Below the pieces are notes generated by a model that had not been told where the DNA came from, searched no databases, and saw only the letters and a list, made by a program, of their open reading frames with translations. Shown piece after piece: positions 9,101-18,184 of a stretch of DNA of 64,000 nt (position 1 is the first letter of the stretch; each line of letters begins with the position of its first letter). A program made the position numbers and the translations under genes. This stretch comes from Ktedonospora formicarum (GTDB taxonomy: Bacteria > Chloroflexota > Ktedonobacteria > Ktedonobacterales > Ktedonobacteraceae), in assembly GCF_016587355.1 (NCBI RefSeq), contig NZ_BNJF01000007.1:124001-188000 (forward strand), in the 5' to 3' direction.

Positions 9101-9144
9101 TATGCTGTTAGCATATCCACCACCAGAGCAATGCTGTTAGCATA
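9101..9144. promoter_or_regulatory. Tandem palindromic operator
   Basis: Two copies of the palindrome ATGCT-GTT-AGCAT lie at 9102-9114 (flanked as TATGCT..AGCATA) and 9131-9143, with a 29-base centre-to-centre distance. They sit between the promoter -10 and the start codon of the XRE gene, the classical place for autorepression. The second copy is only about 16 bases before the start codon. Confidence 0.6.
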
Positions 9145-9159
9145 GGAAGGGAGAAAGCA

Positions 9160-9555
9160 ATGGGTGATTTACAGGAAATCCTGGGCCGTGTCGTCAGGCG
9201 CGAGCGCCAGGAACAGAACCTTACAATTAAAGAACTAGGCGAAAAAGCCGGCCTTTCAGAGATCTATGTGGGGGAGATTGAACGCGGACAAAAGTATCCC
9301 TCCGCAAAGGTATTGGAGAGCCTCGCGGAAGCCCTGGAACTCGATATCGCCGAACTACTAGAGTTTGTCGCGGAGGAGATTCGGAGTGAACGTGAGCCGC
9401 AGGTCACCAGCGTCATTGGCTTTCTACCTGGAGCACCTGGACAACACCGGCGCACGGTTGTAAAACGCATGGTCAACCTGCTTGATGAGGGGTCTATTGA
9501 AAGCGTCGCCAACTTCAGCGCATTCCTGCTCTCGAAGCATACCAACCTGAACTAG
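9160..9555 (+). CDS. XRE-family transcriptional regulator
   Basis: 131 residues with an N-terminal Cro/C1-type helix-turn-helix at residues about 7-62 (LTIKELGEKAGLSEIYVGEIERGQ is the HTH core, followed by PSAKVLESLAEALELDIAELLEF). The remaining 65 residues hold no domain I know and may dimerise or bind a ligand. GGAAGGGAG precedes ATG 9160. Tandem palindromes just upstream suggest autoregulation. The HTH resembles ClgR-type regulators of clp genes, and clpP lies 580 bases away, divergent; target genes are not proven. Confidence 0.85.
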   Translation: MGDLQEILGRVVRRERQEQNLTIKELGEKAGLSEIYVGEIERGQKYPSAKVLESLAEALELDIAELLEFVAEEIRSEREPQVTSVIGFLPGAPGQHRRTVVKRMVNLLDEGSIESVANFSAFLLSKHTNLN

Positions 9556-9583
9556 GCTCAATGGCATACACCAAAGGGGATTC

Positions 9584-9611
9584 TCCGAACAGTTTCGCGA
9601 AACTGTTCGGA
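9584..9611. repeat. 28-bp perfect palindrome between convergent genes
   Basis: TCCGAACAGTTTCG followed at once by its exact reverse complement. It lies 29 bases after the XRE stop and 74 bases before the ACT-gene stop. It has no T run, so it is either an untypical bidirectional terminator or a protein site. Confidence 0.7.
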
Positions 9612-9684
9612 TGAGCCGCTACACAAAACACATATCGAAGATACTGAGCAAGACGTACAACTATGTGCTAACTGAGCGGAAAAG

Positions 9685-10062
9685 TCAGACAAGGAAGGTA
9701 TAGCCCAGGGCCTCCAGGACCGCTCTTGCTCGCTCAAGATGAGCCTCCTTGAGCAGCAGGTAGTCGGTATCATATGTTGAAATAGCAAAGATGGGAATGC
9801 CCGCTCCGGAGAGAGGGGTTGCCAGCCCTGCCAGGATACCTGTCAACGAGAAATCCAGTGGACCCGCGACCTGAAGCGCACGCCAGCCATGCTCGACACG
9901 CACGCCATCTGGTATGGACTCTGTCGCACACACTATAGAGAGTTCATCAACTGTATAGGTAATAGAGATGAACTCACGTCGCTTCCATGCCCAGGCTGGA
10001 ACCTCTTGCCGCGCCTCCAGACGGCATACACTTAAGGGTAAATCTAGAATTGTTAATTGCAT
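9685..10062 (-). CDS. ACT-domain protein
   Basis: 125 residues from ATG 10062. The protein looks like a pair of ACT-type modules: an N-terminal LTILDLPLSVCRLE strand, then ELSIVCATESIPDGVRVEHGWRALQVAGPLDFSLTGILAGLATPLSGAGIPIFAISTYDTDYLLL, the signature of the small ACT protein group that includes COG3603. ACT domains bind amino acids and regulate enzymes. It starts 14 bases after the stop of the dehydrogenase gene, so it is the last gene of a cupin-dehydrogenase-ACT operon, which hints at amino-acid-linked regulation. Confidence 0.75.
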   Translation of the reverse strand: MQLTILDLPLSVCRLEARQEVPAWAWKRREFISITYTVDELSIVCATESIPDGVRVEHGWRALQVAGPLDFSLTGILAGLATPLSGAGIPIFAISTYDTDYLLLKEAHLERARAVLEALGYTFLV

Positions 10063-10075
10063 TTTCCAATATCTC

Positions 10076-11107
10076 TCAGAGCGTATCAAAGCGAATGACA
10101 ACTTTCAGCGCTTGCCCCGGATGTGCGACGAGATCGAACGCACGCGACACCTCTTCCAGGGGCAGCACATGAGTAATCATGGCCTCCGCGTTTATTGCGC
10201 CCATCCGTAGCAGATCTAACGCCTGGCGTGTCTCATAGGGACCCGCCGAATAGCTGGTCCTCAAGGTAATTTCCTGGAAGAAAAGCGTATGGGGAGTCAC
10301 AGAGACGCGCGCCTCTGGTGGAGGTGGCGCGAAGAATAAGACAGTTCCTCCTCGCTCAACCAGTTCCAGGCCTTGCTGCATGACCGCGGGGCTGGAAGGG
10401 GTAACAATGACGACATCTGCTTTCCGGCCTTCATTCGCAGCCTTCACATACTCTTGTAACGCCCCTGCTTGTGGATCAAAGGCAGCATCGACACCTAACG
10501 TCAGCGCCAATTGACGCCGCATAGGAAGCGGGTCTGAGATAAATACACGCAAAGCACCGTGGCGGCGCGCCAGTTGCGCCAGCATCACCCCATTACTACC
10601 CGCGCCAAGCACAAGTACGCTATCTCCCTGGCGAATATTTGCCCGGTTGATACCACGAATGCAGCAGGCCAATGGCTCAATTAAAGCCGCGATCTCGAAC
10701 GACAGCCCCTCTGGAAGAGCTAGCACATCACGCTCGACATTGGGTGCGGGTACCCGTACATACTCGGCCAGACCTCCAGGATAGAGCCTGGTCGCTCGGA
10801 AGGTCGCACATTGCGAGAATGCTCCATGCTGACAGTAGTGGCAGAGCATACAGGGGACATGATGGTGCAAGAAGACAGCCTGTCCAGGCTGAAATGTCGT
10901 GACCCCGGCGCCGACCGCCACCACAACACCCACCGGTTCATGCCCAGGATAGAGAGGAGCGCGAGGACGCATATACCATTCCATAACATCGCTGGCGCAG
11001 ATACCACAGGCATTGACCTGCACAAGCAATTCCCCCGGCCCAATCTCTGGCACAGGCATCTCTACAATGCGTACGTCATCATTCGCGTGATACTCAACGA
11101 CACGCAT
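10076..11107 (-). CDS. Zinc-dependent medium-chain dehydrogenase
   Basis: 343 residues from ATG 11107 (AGGAGAGG site upstream). MDR superfamily, of the threonine/sorbitol dehydrogenase branch. Catalytic zinc ligands are visible as Cys34/Cys37 region (NACGICASD) and GHE at residues 55-57; the structural zinc site is complete (PCMLCHYCQHGAFSQC). The NAD site is VLGAGSNGVMLAQLA. It oxidises a secondary alcohol with NAD(P); the substrate is not certain. The gene is 29 bases behind a cupin gene and 14 bases ahead of an ACT gene, and a threonine-aldolase-like gene lies upstream on the same strand, so threonine or a related hydroxy amino acid is a reasonable guess. Confidence 0.85.
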   Translation of the reverse strand: MRVVEYHANDDVRIVEMPVPEIGPGELLVQVNACGICASDVMEWYMRPRAPLYPGHEPVGVVVAVGAGVTTFQPGQAVFLHHHVPCMLCHYCQHGAFSQCATFRATRLYPGGLAEYVRVPAPNVERDVLALPEGLSFEIAALIEPLACCIRGINRANIRQGDSVLVLGAGSNGVMLAQLARRHGALRVFISDPLPMRRQLALTLGVDAAFDPQAGALQEYVKAANEGRKADVVIVTPSSPAVMQQGLELVERGGTVLFFAPPPPEARVSVTPHTLFFQEITLRTSYSAGPYETRQALDLLRMGAINAEAMITHVLPLEEVSRAFDLVAHPGQALKVVIRFDTL

Positions 11108-11136
11108 ACAGGTATCCTCTCCTATCGCCAATTCTT

Positions 11137-11517
11137 TTAGCGCTTTGCTGGCACAACGCATAAGAATCCAAAGGTATCCTCGCCTGACGCGACAAACTGG
11201 TGAACTTCATTTCCAGAGATATAAATGACATCACCCGCAGACACCTCATGCTCCTCTTCGCCCAGGCGCAGGCGTGCCTGTCCATGCAACACATAGACAC
11301 CATGATCGTGCGCGTGTTGATCAAGTGAGGTATACCCTCCTGGCTGGACCGCGAAGTAGCGCATATGGAAATGCGAGGAATCCTCATCATTCCCTATCAA
11401 AATCTGGCGGGTCGCGTTCAGAGCAGTGCTGTTCTCAGGGCCATACGCACGCACCATAACGTTCTCCCAACGCATCTCACCGCTGGCAATGGATGTGAAT
11501 CGCTGAATCACGCTCAT
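11137..11517 (-). CDS. Cupin-domain protein
   Basis: 126 residues forming one cupin_2 barrel. Metal-binding motif 1 is visible as QHAHDHGVYVLHG and motif 2 as GDVIYISGNEVHQF. It may be a small isomerase, a dioxygenase-like enzyme or a sensor subunit; the sequence alone does not tell. ATG 11517 follows GAGGTG. First gene of the short operon with the dehydrogenase. Confidence 0.8.
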   Translation of the reverse strand: MSVIQRFTSIASGEMRWENVMVRAYGPENSTALNATRQILIGNDEDSSHFHMRYFAVQPGGYTSLDQHAHDHGVYVLHGQARLRLGEEEHEVSAGDVIYISGNEVHQFVASGEDTFGFLCVVPAKR

Positions 11518-11667
11518 TCTTCACCTCATCATAGCCACATCAAGCCGCCAGCTAGGCAGCTTGATTCTTCTTTTCTTCGTAACACGAAATTAATCCCACC
11601 TACGCTCCAAACCTTTCCAAAACGCGACTCCCTCCGCACCAAGAATTGACGCGTATTGATCTACAAC

Positions 11668-12765
11668 TTATGCTTCAGCCAATTCAAAGACGCGCTGGAA
11701 GAGGTGCGCGATATCCTCAGTTGCGATATCCATACTTGCCTCGCCGATGGTTAACTCAAACTTGGAATAGCCTGGCAGCAATGTTGGCACCAGCCCTCGG
11801 AAAAGCATCGTCCGTGTCTCTTCAGCGATCTGCCAGGAGGCATCGATCAATCGCTCACGCTCACCATGCAAGAAGACATGCATCATATTGGTCTGTGGTA
11901 TCCGAGGCAAGACTTCAACCTGTGGCAAGACCGAAAGAGCCTCGGCAATCTCTTTAGCCTTAGCACAATACTCGGCGATCCTGCCCAGGTGCTTCTCTAC
12001 CCCCTTTTGTGCTGAAAGCACATACGGATAGAGGCTGAAGAGATTCCCTCCCTGTCGCCTTTGCCAGATACGCGCCTCAGCGATGATATCAGCGGAGCCA
12101 GCTAGGATTGATCCAGAAATCCCACCGAGGATTTTGTAAAAAGACACATAGACTGTATCGAAAAGGGCGGCTATCTCGCGATACTCACGCTGGTAAAATG
12201 GCTTGCATTCCCAGAGGCGCGCGCCATCCATGTGCGTAGCAATATTGTGCTCCCGCGCCCAATCAGTTATCGCGGTCAATTCTTCCCAGGCAGGCAATTG
12301 TCCACCGATCTCACGCTGCGGCAACTCTATAAGGAGCGCACCCAGCGACTCGGGGATCTGACGCAGATCATCCAGCGTAAATAAACGATGCTCTGAGCCT
12401 AACAATACGCGCTCCAGCCCATGCAGGCGCTGATAACTATCAAATTCATGAAGTTCTAAATGGCAGGTGGGATGATACGCGATGCGTTTGCGCCCTCGGC
12501 GCTCACACGCGATACGCAAGACAATTGGCTGGCACATGGTACCGCTGGGCATGAAAACCGCCGCCTCTTTCCCCAGCAAATGCGCGATCTCAGCTTCAAA
12601 AGACTCGATCAGTTCACCTGTACCGTAACGGTCCGCCTGTGCCTCTTCATCCACATACTCGACCAGCCCACTCAACACCTGGCGCGGCGATTGAGGATAG
12701 TGCTGATGTATAAAGCGCTCACAGTGCTGAAAAATGCGTGCCTGCTCCTGTTGTGTGATTGTCAT
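11668..12765 (-). CDS. Threonine aldolase / beta-eliminating lyase family PLP enzyme
   Basis: 365 residues, fold-type I PLP enzyme of the L-threonine aldolase family, which cleaves threonine to glycine and acetaldehyde. Supporting parts are YGTGELIESFEAEIAHLLGKEAAVFMPSGTM (start of the large domain), THMDGARLWE (PLP ring-binding Asp) and VSFYKILGGISGS with the Schiff-base Lys. In classical enzymes this last motif is SKGLGAP, so this belongs to a diverged branch (Tyr-Lys-Ile), and other beta-hydroxy amino acids are possible substrates. It lies 150 bases upstream of the cupin operon on the same strand. Confidence 0.82.
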   Translation of the reverse strand: MTITQQEQARIFQHCERFIHQHYPQSPRQVLSGLVEYVDEEAQADRYGTGELIESFEAEIAHLLGKEAAVFMPSGTMCQPIVLRIACERRGRKRIAYHPTCHLELHEFDSYQRLHGLERVLLGSEHRLFTLDDLRQIPESLGALLIELPQREIGGQLPAWEELTAITDWAREHNIATHMDGARLWECKPFYQREYREIAALFDTVYVSFYKILGGISGSILAGSADIIAEARIWQRRQGGNLFSLYPYVLSAQKGVEKHLGRIAEYCAKAKEIAEALSVLPQVEVLPRIPQTNMMHVFLHGERERLIDASWQIAEETRTMLFRGLVPTLLPGYSKFELTIGEASMDIATEDIAHLFQRVFELAEA

Positions 12766-12840
12766 ATCCCTGATTATTCTCCTTTCCGAGAGACAAAGAA
12801 CCCTCGCTAGTATAACATGACTTATGGAGAGCTATCACAC

Positions 12841-12878
12841 AAAAAAAACCTGGATACCTTGTAGCTTATGTATCCAGG
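12841..12878 (-). terminator. Intrinsic terminator of the dha operon
   Basis: Read on the minus strand, CCTGGATAC (12878-12870) pairs with GTATCCAGG (12857-12849) and is followed by eight T residues (12848-12841). It ends the dhaK-dhaL-dhaM-HPr transcription unit. Confidence 0.9.
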
Positions 12879-12932
12879 GCTTAGAGAAAATACGCAAGAT
12901 GCACTAACGGCAAATCTTATCTTCAACCGGAT

Positions 12933-13208
12933 TTATTCATCTTCATCGAAGTTACGCGCAGCCAGAGCTGAGAGCGCCTCCACTGCCTCATTGGCATCAA
13001 CGCCTTCAGCACGTACCCGAAGCTCAGAACCTTGTGGAACCCCAAGCTTTAACACAGCCAGAATACTTTTCGCGTTCGCGACTTTCCCACCAGCTAGAAG
13101 ATGAATCTCGGCATCAAAACAGGCAGCCGTCTGCACTAGTAAACGCGCAGGGCGCGCATGCAACCCAACCTTGTTCCTGATATTGAGAATAGCTTCTACA
13201 GCCGCCAT
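12933..13208 (-). CDS. ptsH: HPr phosphocarrier protein
   Basis: 91 residues from ATG 13208; in-frame ATG 13226 is an alternative. HPr carries phosphate from PTS enzyme I to EIIA-type partners. His17 in NKVGLHARPA is the phosphorylation site and Ser48 in NAKSILAVLKLG matches the regulatory Ser46 of Gram-positive HPr. It is the last gene of the dha operon, directly behind dhaM, so it is probably the dedicated phosphate donor of DhaM. No enzyme I gene is in the window. Confidence 0.9.
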   Translation of the reverse strand: MAAVEAILNIRNKVGLHARPARLLVQTAACFDAEIHLLAGGKVANAKSILAVLKLGVPQGSELRVRAEGVDANEAVEALSALAARNFDEDE

Positions 13209-13267
13209 AGGTATTCTGCCTTCCATGTGGAATACTATAACATCACAAACCAAAGGAGCTGCGGCTA

Positions 13268-13672
13268 TCAATTAGTTTTGGGTAAAGTGTGCGCTTCCGC
13301 TGCCGCTGCCGCAACCTCATCCAGGTCATGCCCAATTGAAGCTTCAACTGCGGCTATGACGGCTCCCTCAACCAGCGCTGCAGAACTCACCACAACGCGA
13401 CGCGAATTCTTTTCTGCCTGATATGCCTCAACAGCCATTTCGACCGACATCGCGGCGCTCCCCAAATCTAATAGCACAAGTACACCATCGTGTCCTTCTA
13501 CCCTATGGAGTGCGTCAAGAATCCGCTCAACAGATGTGCCAAGTGAGCCATCAAGAGCGCCGCCTGCCGCCACCATGGAGACCTTCCCTTGAGCCATCTG
13601 GTCCGCCAACTCCACAACCCCCTCCGCCAGGCGCGCGCTATGTGACACAATGACTAATCCAACACTCATCAT
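13268..13672 (-). CDS. dhaM: PTS-dependent dihydroxyacetone kinase phosphotransferase subunit DhaM
   Basis: 134 residues, one EIIA(mannose)-like domain, the short single-domain form of DhaM (the E. coli protein is longer because HPr- and EI-like domains are fused). MMSVGLVIVSHSARLAEG holds the phospho-accepting His about residue 11, and GVLVLLDLGSAAMSVEMA is the family signature. It rephosphorylates ADP held on DhaL. Here HPr is encoded as a separate gene just downstream, which makes sense of the short form. Confidence 0.9.
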   Translation of the reverse strand: MMSVGLVIVSHSARLAEGVVELADQMAQGKVSMVAAGGALDGSLGTSVERILDALHRVEGHDGVLVLLDLGSAAMSVEMAVEAYQAEKNSRRVVVSSAALVEGAVIAAVEASIGHDLDEVAAAAAEAHTLPKTN

Positions 13673-13740
13673 CGAAACCTCGGCTAAAGCCTCTCTGCGA
13701 ACCTGAGCACGCAAACGCTGCTCGTATAATCGTGGTACCT

Positions 13741-14370
13741 TTATCCATATGCCTCTGCCAGCGCGGCTAAAATATAACTCGCGGAAATTGCTCCAGGGTC
13801 AAGGTGCCCCACACTCCGCTCACCAAGATAGCTGGCTCGCCCCTTTGTCGCGAGGAGCGACAATGTCCGTTGTGCCCCTTCTTCCGCCGCCTGACAACAG
13901 ACATTGAGCAATTGCGCCATCTCAACCTCATCGAGATCGGCCTGGCGCGCGACATCTAACGCTGGCAGAAACGCATCAAGCATGGTCTTCTCACCCGCCT
14001 GGGCCTTTCCACGGACCTGGATCCCCTCAACCATCGCAGCCAACATCTCTACAACATCATTTTCTCTCAACTCGCTTTTTCCGGTGGTGACAATCCCCGC
14101 ACGCAAAAAAGCGGTTCCATAGAGCGGTCCACTAGCTCCCCCGACAGTAGACACTAGAGTCGTGCCCACCATCTTCAGGATAGCGCCAATATCAGCGTTT
14201 GCCAGCGAAGGAAGCTTCTCGATCACAGCTTTAAAGCCACGGTCCATATTGATACCATGATCAGCATCGCCTATCGCGGCATCCAGTTGTGTCAAATACT
14301 CACGCTTTTCGTGTAAGATTTGCGCTACCCTTTGCAGCCAACGGATGATAGCTTCGCTTGTAATCGACAT
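13741..14370 (-). CDS. dhaL: Dihydroxyacetone kinase nucleotide-binding subunit DhaL
   Basis: 209 residues from ATG 14370 (GGGGAGCGG site). DhaL binds ADP/ATP as a tight cofactor and passes phosphate to dihydroxyacetone on DhaK. The Mg-ADP motif GDADHGINMDRGF and GGASGPLYGTAF are complete, and the C-terminus GHLDPGAISASYI is typical. It sits between dhaK and dhaM with 70-base gaps. Confidence 0.93.
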   Translation of the reverse strand: MSITSEAIIRWLQRVAQILHEKREYLTQLDAAIGDADHGINMDRGFKAVIEKLPSLANADIGAILKMVGTTLVSTVGGASGPLYGTAFLRAGIVTTGKSELRENDVVEMLAAMVEGIQVRGKAQAGEKTMLDAFLPALDVARQADLDEVEMAQLLNVCCQAAEEGAQRTLSLLATKGRASYLGERSVGHLDPGAISASYILAALAEAYG

Positions 14371-14443
14371 ACATTCCGCTCCCCAAAGTTGCATCGCCAC
14401 GATGCAGTCAACAGCATTCACCAACGCTATATGCGCGTTTCTC

Positions 14444-15445
14444 CTAGATCCCCCAACGGAGTGCAGGAGTGTGTACAGGCGCGTCCCAATAGCGCACCAT
14501 CTCATCATCTACACGTAACAACGTGATAGAACAGCCAGCCATATCAAGTGAGGTAATGTAGTTCCCCGCCAGGGAACGCGCAATAGTAATGTTCTTTCCA
14601 CGTAAGATTTTTGCCAGCTCATGCGCGACAACATACAACTCTATCAGGGGCGTCCCTCCCATACCATTGACAAACGCAAGCACCTGCTCGCCCGCTTTCA
14701 ATTGGAGGTCCTCAACGATAGGCTTCACTAGCATCTCGGTGATCTCGGCGGCTGAGGCAAGTTTGACACGACGGCGGCCCGGCTCGCCATGAATCCCGAT
14801 GCCAATCTCCATTTCGTCTTCGCCCAATTCAAAGGTGGCTTTCCCTAGCGCCGGAACGGTACTGGAAGTGAGCGCCATCCCCATGCTTCGGCCTTCACCA
14901 TTGACACGTTGCGCCATCTCAGTAACGATCCCCAATGGAGCTCCAGCCTCCGCCAGTCCACCTACAATCTTCTCTAATAAGACGGTTACGCCAATTCCAC
15001 GTCTCCCAGCCGTATAGAGGCTATCCTGGACCGCAACATCGTCATTGGTAATGATAGACGCGACCTCAATTCCCTCTGCCGCTGCCAGTTCCGCAGCCAT
15101 TTCGAAGTTGAGCACGTCTCCTGTATAGTTCTTGATAATATAGAGGACACCTGCCCCCCCATCAATAGCCCGAGTGGCGGCTTGCATTTGATTGGGAACT
15201 GGCGACGTAAAGATCTCACCCAGACAGGCCGCATCAAGCATTCCACGCCCTACAAAGCCTCCATGTAGTGGCTCATGGCCGCTTCCGCCACCCGAAATAA
15301 TACCAACCTTGCCCCGAATTGGCGCATCCGCGCGAACAACCGTTTGCGTTTCCAGGTCAACGCGAATCAAGTTGCTATGTAAGGCTTGCATACCTGATAA
15401 TGACTCTTTGACGACACTTTCAGGGCTATTGATAAGCTTTTTCAC
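14444..15445 (-). CDS. dhaK: Dihydroxyacetone kinase substrate-binding subunit DhaK
   Basis: 333 residues. I chose GTG 15445, which gives the usual start (V/M)KKLINSPESVV and follows AGGGGGG at 5 bases. DhaK binds dihydroxyacetone covalently through the His in GIGIHGEPG. ISGGGSGHEP is the N-terminal signature and VLYIIKNYTGDVLNFEMA is also standard. First gene of dhaK-dhaL-dhaM-ptsH, all on the minus strand. No DhaR or DhaQ regulator is beside it. Confidence 0.95.
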   Translation of the reverse strand: MKKLINSPESVVKESLSGMQALHSNLIRVDLETQTVVRADAPIRGKVGIISGGGSGHEPLHGGFVGRGMLDAACLGEIFTSPVPNQMQAATRAIDGGAGVLYIIKNYTGDVLNFEMAAELAAAEGIEVASIITNDDVAVQDSLYTAGRRGIGVTVLLEKIVGGLAEAGAPLGIVTEMAQRVNGEGRSMGMALTSSTVPALGKATFELGEDEMEIGIGIHGEPGRRRVKLASAAEITEMLVKPIVEDLQLKAGEQVLAFVNGMGGTPLIELYVVAHELAKILRGKNITIARSLAGNYITSLDMAGCSITLLRVDDEMVRYWDAPVHTPALRWGI

Positions 15446-15854
15446 GCCATCCCCCCTCAGGGCGAGCTCGATAGGGCTCCCGACCACTTTTCAGCATTGT
15501 GCTCTTCTTGAGAGTATCAGCCAGAGACAGTAAGAGATTGTAGTGAGTTTGCGAAAATTTCTCTCGATCCGTCTGAGGATACTGCAATAAGTATAGCACA
15601 GGAATTGCACGAGATGTTACCCAAAAAGCTCTAGTATAAAATATCTCGTTTCGGCCATCTACCCATAAGGATTTCACTCTCAACTCATCCGCGCTACAGA
15701 CGACACCTACCAGGCAAGAGAGATTAACTGAGTGCCAGGAAGTACACCTCAAGAGCCTACAATTCGCCTGTGGTCTATACAAGCGCGGACGACTGTAGTA
15801 TATTCTATCCATATCCATCAATGTACAATCGATGAGACATAAAAGGATTGCCGA
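15446..15854. other. Intergenic region, divergent promoters expected
   Basis: This 409-base gap separates dhaK (minus) from the first kinase gene (plus). Both must be transcribed from here, but I find no promoter or repeat that I can name with confidence. Stops interrupt all reasonable coding frames except antisense chance ORFs. Confidence 0.5.
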
Positions 15855-18109
15855 ATGGTCTATGACGGAAACATACCTCAACAAACTGCCGGAAGGACGC
15901 TTGGGCGCTATCAGATTGTAAGGCGCATCGGTAGAGGAGGAATGGCAGATGTCTGGCTCTGCACAGACCCACGCTTGAATCGTCAGGTTGCCATTAAAAC
16001 GCTTCCAGCCCATGACCCACAAGATACCGAATTTACCCGCAAATTCAAAATAGAGGCTCAGGCAGCAGCAGCACTGACTCACCCACATATCGTTTCCGTG
16101 CACGACTATGGCGAACATCGCCTTCCTGATGGGCAGGTTATCACCTTTATTGTTATGCCCTACATCTCAGGCGGTTCATTAGCCGATCGTATTGAGACGC
16201 TTCTTAATACTGGAACAGGTATGTCTGTTGAGGAGGCCGTTACCTATCTCTCACAAGCAGCAAGCGCGATTGACTACGCTCACCAGCAAGGACTGATCCA
16301 TCGCGATATCAAGCCCGGCAATATGCTCTTGCGCGACACTAGCTGGCTACTGCTCTCTGACTTCGGTATCGCGCGCCTGCTGTCCAACAGCACTGAGGAA
16401 ATGCAAACGGGAACGGGCTTCGGCACACCTGAATATATGGCACCCGAACAGGCGCGAGGTCGGGGCGTGGGCGCCAGCGACATTTATAGCCTGGCTGTCA
16501 TCGCCTTCCAACTTTTCACTGGTCGCCTTCCCTTTGTCGCCGAAACCACATACACGCTTACGATGCAGCACATACTCGCGCCCCCCCCTCCCCGCGCTCG
16601 TTTAATCCACAGTTACCCATCCTCCTGGAACGGGCTATTCTGCATGGTCTGGAAAAAGAGCCAGTGAAACGCCCAAACTCGGCCCAGGCATTCTTCGCTG
16701 AGATCATGCAAGCATACCCTCATCTGGCTCCGCGTTTTGCGCACCAGACCTCCGCCCCTCTGCCTGCGCCAGGACCTAACCAGCACTCACAACCGTTAGG
16801 TGGATCAGACCAACACTCACAGCCATTGGCCCGGAACGAGGCTGCAACGCAATCACAACCATTTATCCCGCGCCATCGTACACTTATCTCGCGACGTATG
16901 GCTCTAGCAGGCGGAGGGATCGCGGCACTGCTCCTGGCTGGTGGAAGCGCGGGGGCATGGTATCTCACGCGCCCCAACACTCCACCAGCGCAAAAGACCA
17001 CCCCCACCGCGACGCCCACCCCCACCGCGACACCTAATCCAAACGCGCCGGATCTGGTCATCCGAGATCAGCATATTAATGCTGTTTCCGCGCTGGCATG
17101 GTCGCCACAGGGCAATAAGCTGGTCAGTGTGGCCGATAATGATTTCGCATACATCTGGGATGTTGACCAGATGCGCGCCAATACCGATCCTCAGCCACTC
17201 GCGAAACAACAATTCAATACCGGGCATAACCTCTTCCCGGCCTGGTCTCCCGATGGTAAGATCCTGGCTATGGCAAATACAGGCGAACAGCCTCTTCTTG
17301 ATCTTACAAAGGTGACATTGGCTCTATATACCAGTGATTTCACTTCTCGCGCGCCCGGCTTCACAAAACCTGTCACCGCCGATGGCCTTTTCGTCATGAA
17401 AGGCCTGGCCTGGACACAACAGAAATATCTTTGCACCGTCTCGACAATTGCGAATGGCAACTTATTTGATCATTTTTACCTCTGGGGATTCGATACTAGC
17501 AAAGCAACAACAACTGTCAAAGCTCTCACCATGAACCACTCACTCGGCGGCAATACCAGCACCGACAGTCCATTGCTTCAAGCGGCCCCCGATGGACAAA
17601 AAATGGCTATCGCGGCCTATGGTGGCATCCTTGTCGGAATCGTAGGTGTGAGCAACGGCACACCCACATGGAAAGATGCGCCTGGTTTTCTGTCACTTCC
17701 TAAAGGGCAAACAAGTGAAGAGATCATTGCTATCGCCTGGTCTCCTGACAGTAGCATGGTTGTGGGGTATTATAATAGCAGTCCTATTACCATAGGCATC
17801 TGGACTATTGCCAAAGGGGCGCAGCAATATCCTCTGACTACGACGACGCAGGCACAAATCACGACCATTGCCTGGGGAAACAATGGACCCAATTCCCTGA
17901 TATCCACTGGGACCTCTGATGGAAAAATTCAACTCTGGGACCCCCAGCATTTTGATAAACCTGTCGCCACACTGAGCAGCGATGTAAAGCAATCTGTGCT
18001 GGCTCTAGAATGGTCTCCTGACCATAAATGGTTAGCAGCAAGCTACAAAGATAATTTCTCAACTATTCACATCTGGAAAATGCAGGGGAGATCATTCCCA
18101 ACAACATAA
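15855..18109 (+). CDS. Ser/Thr protein kinase-TM-WD40 protein 1, frameshifted
   Basis: About 751 residues when repaired. Residues 17-270 are a Hanks-type kinase: glycine loop IGRGGMADVW, Lys48 in VAIK, HRDIKPGN at 149-156, DFG at 170-172, APE in TPEYMAPEQ. A TM helix at about 350-370 follows RRMALAGGG, then a Thr/Pro linker, then an extracellular WD40-like propeller (repeats of AWSPQGNKLVSV / IWDV type) to the end. The reading frame breaks in the kinase C-lobe: after MQHILAPPPP the first frame goes to a stop at 16667, while the second frame encodes the missing RSFNPQLPILLERAILHGLEKEP and continues. One C added to the runs at 16581-16593 repairs it. First of three tandem paralogues. Confidence 0.88.
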
Positions 18110-18184
18110 CTATCCATTGGCGGGACTAGCCGCCGTGTGCTTGTACAAGTGCACCAGGATACTCAACTTATAAGGATTTAACAC

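Noticed and set aside
15426..16118. 230-residue open frame on the minus strand between dhaK and kinase 1
   Set aside because: It overlaps the start of kinase 1 and the dhaK start in a different frame, with no motif or ribosome site.
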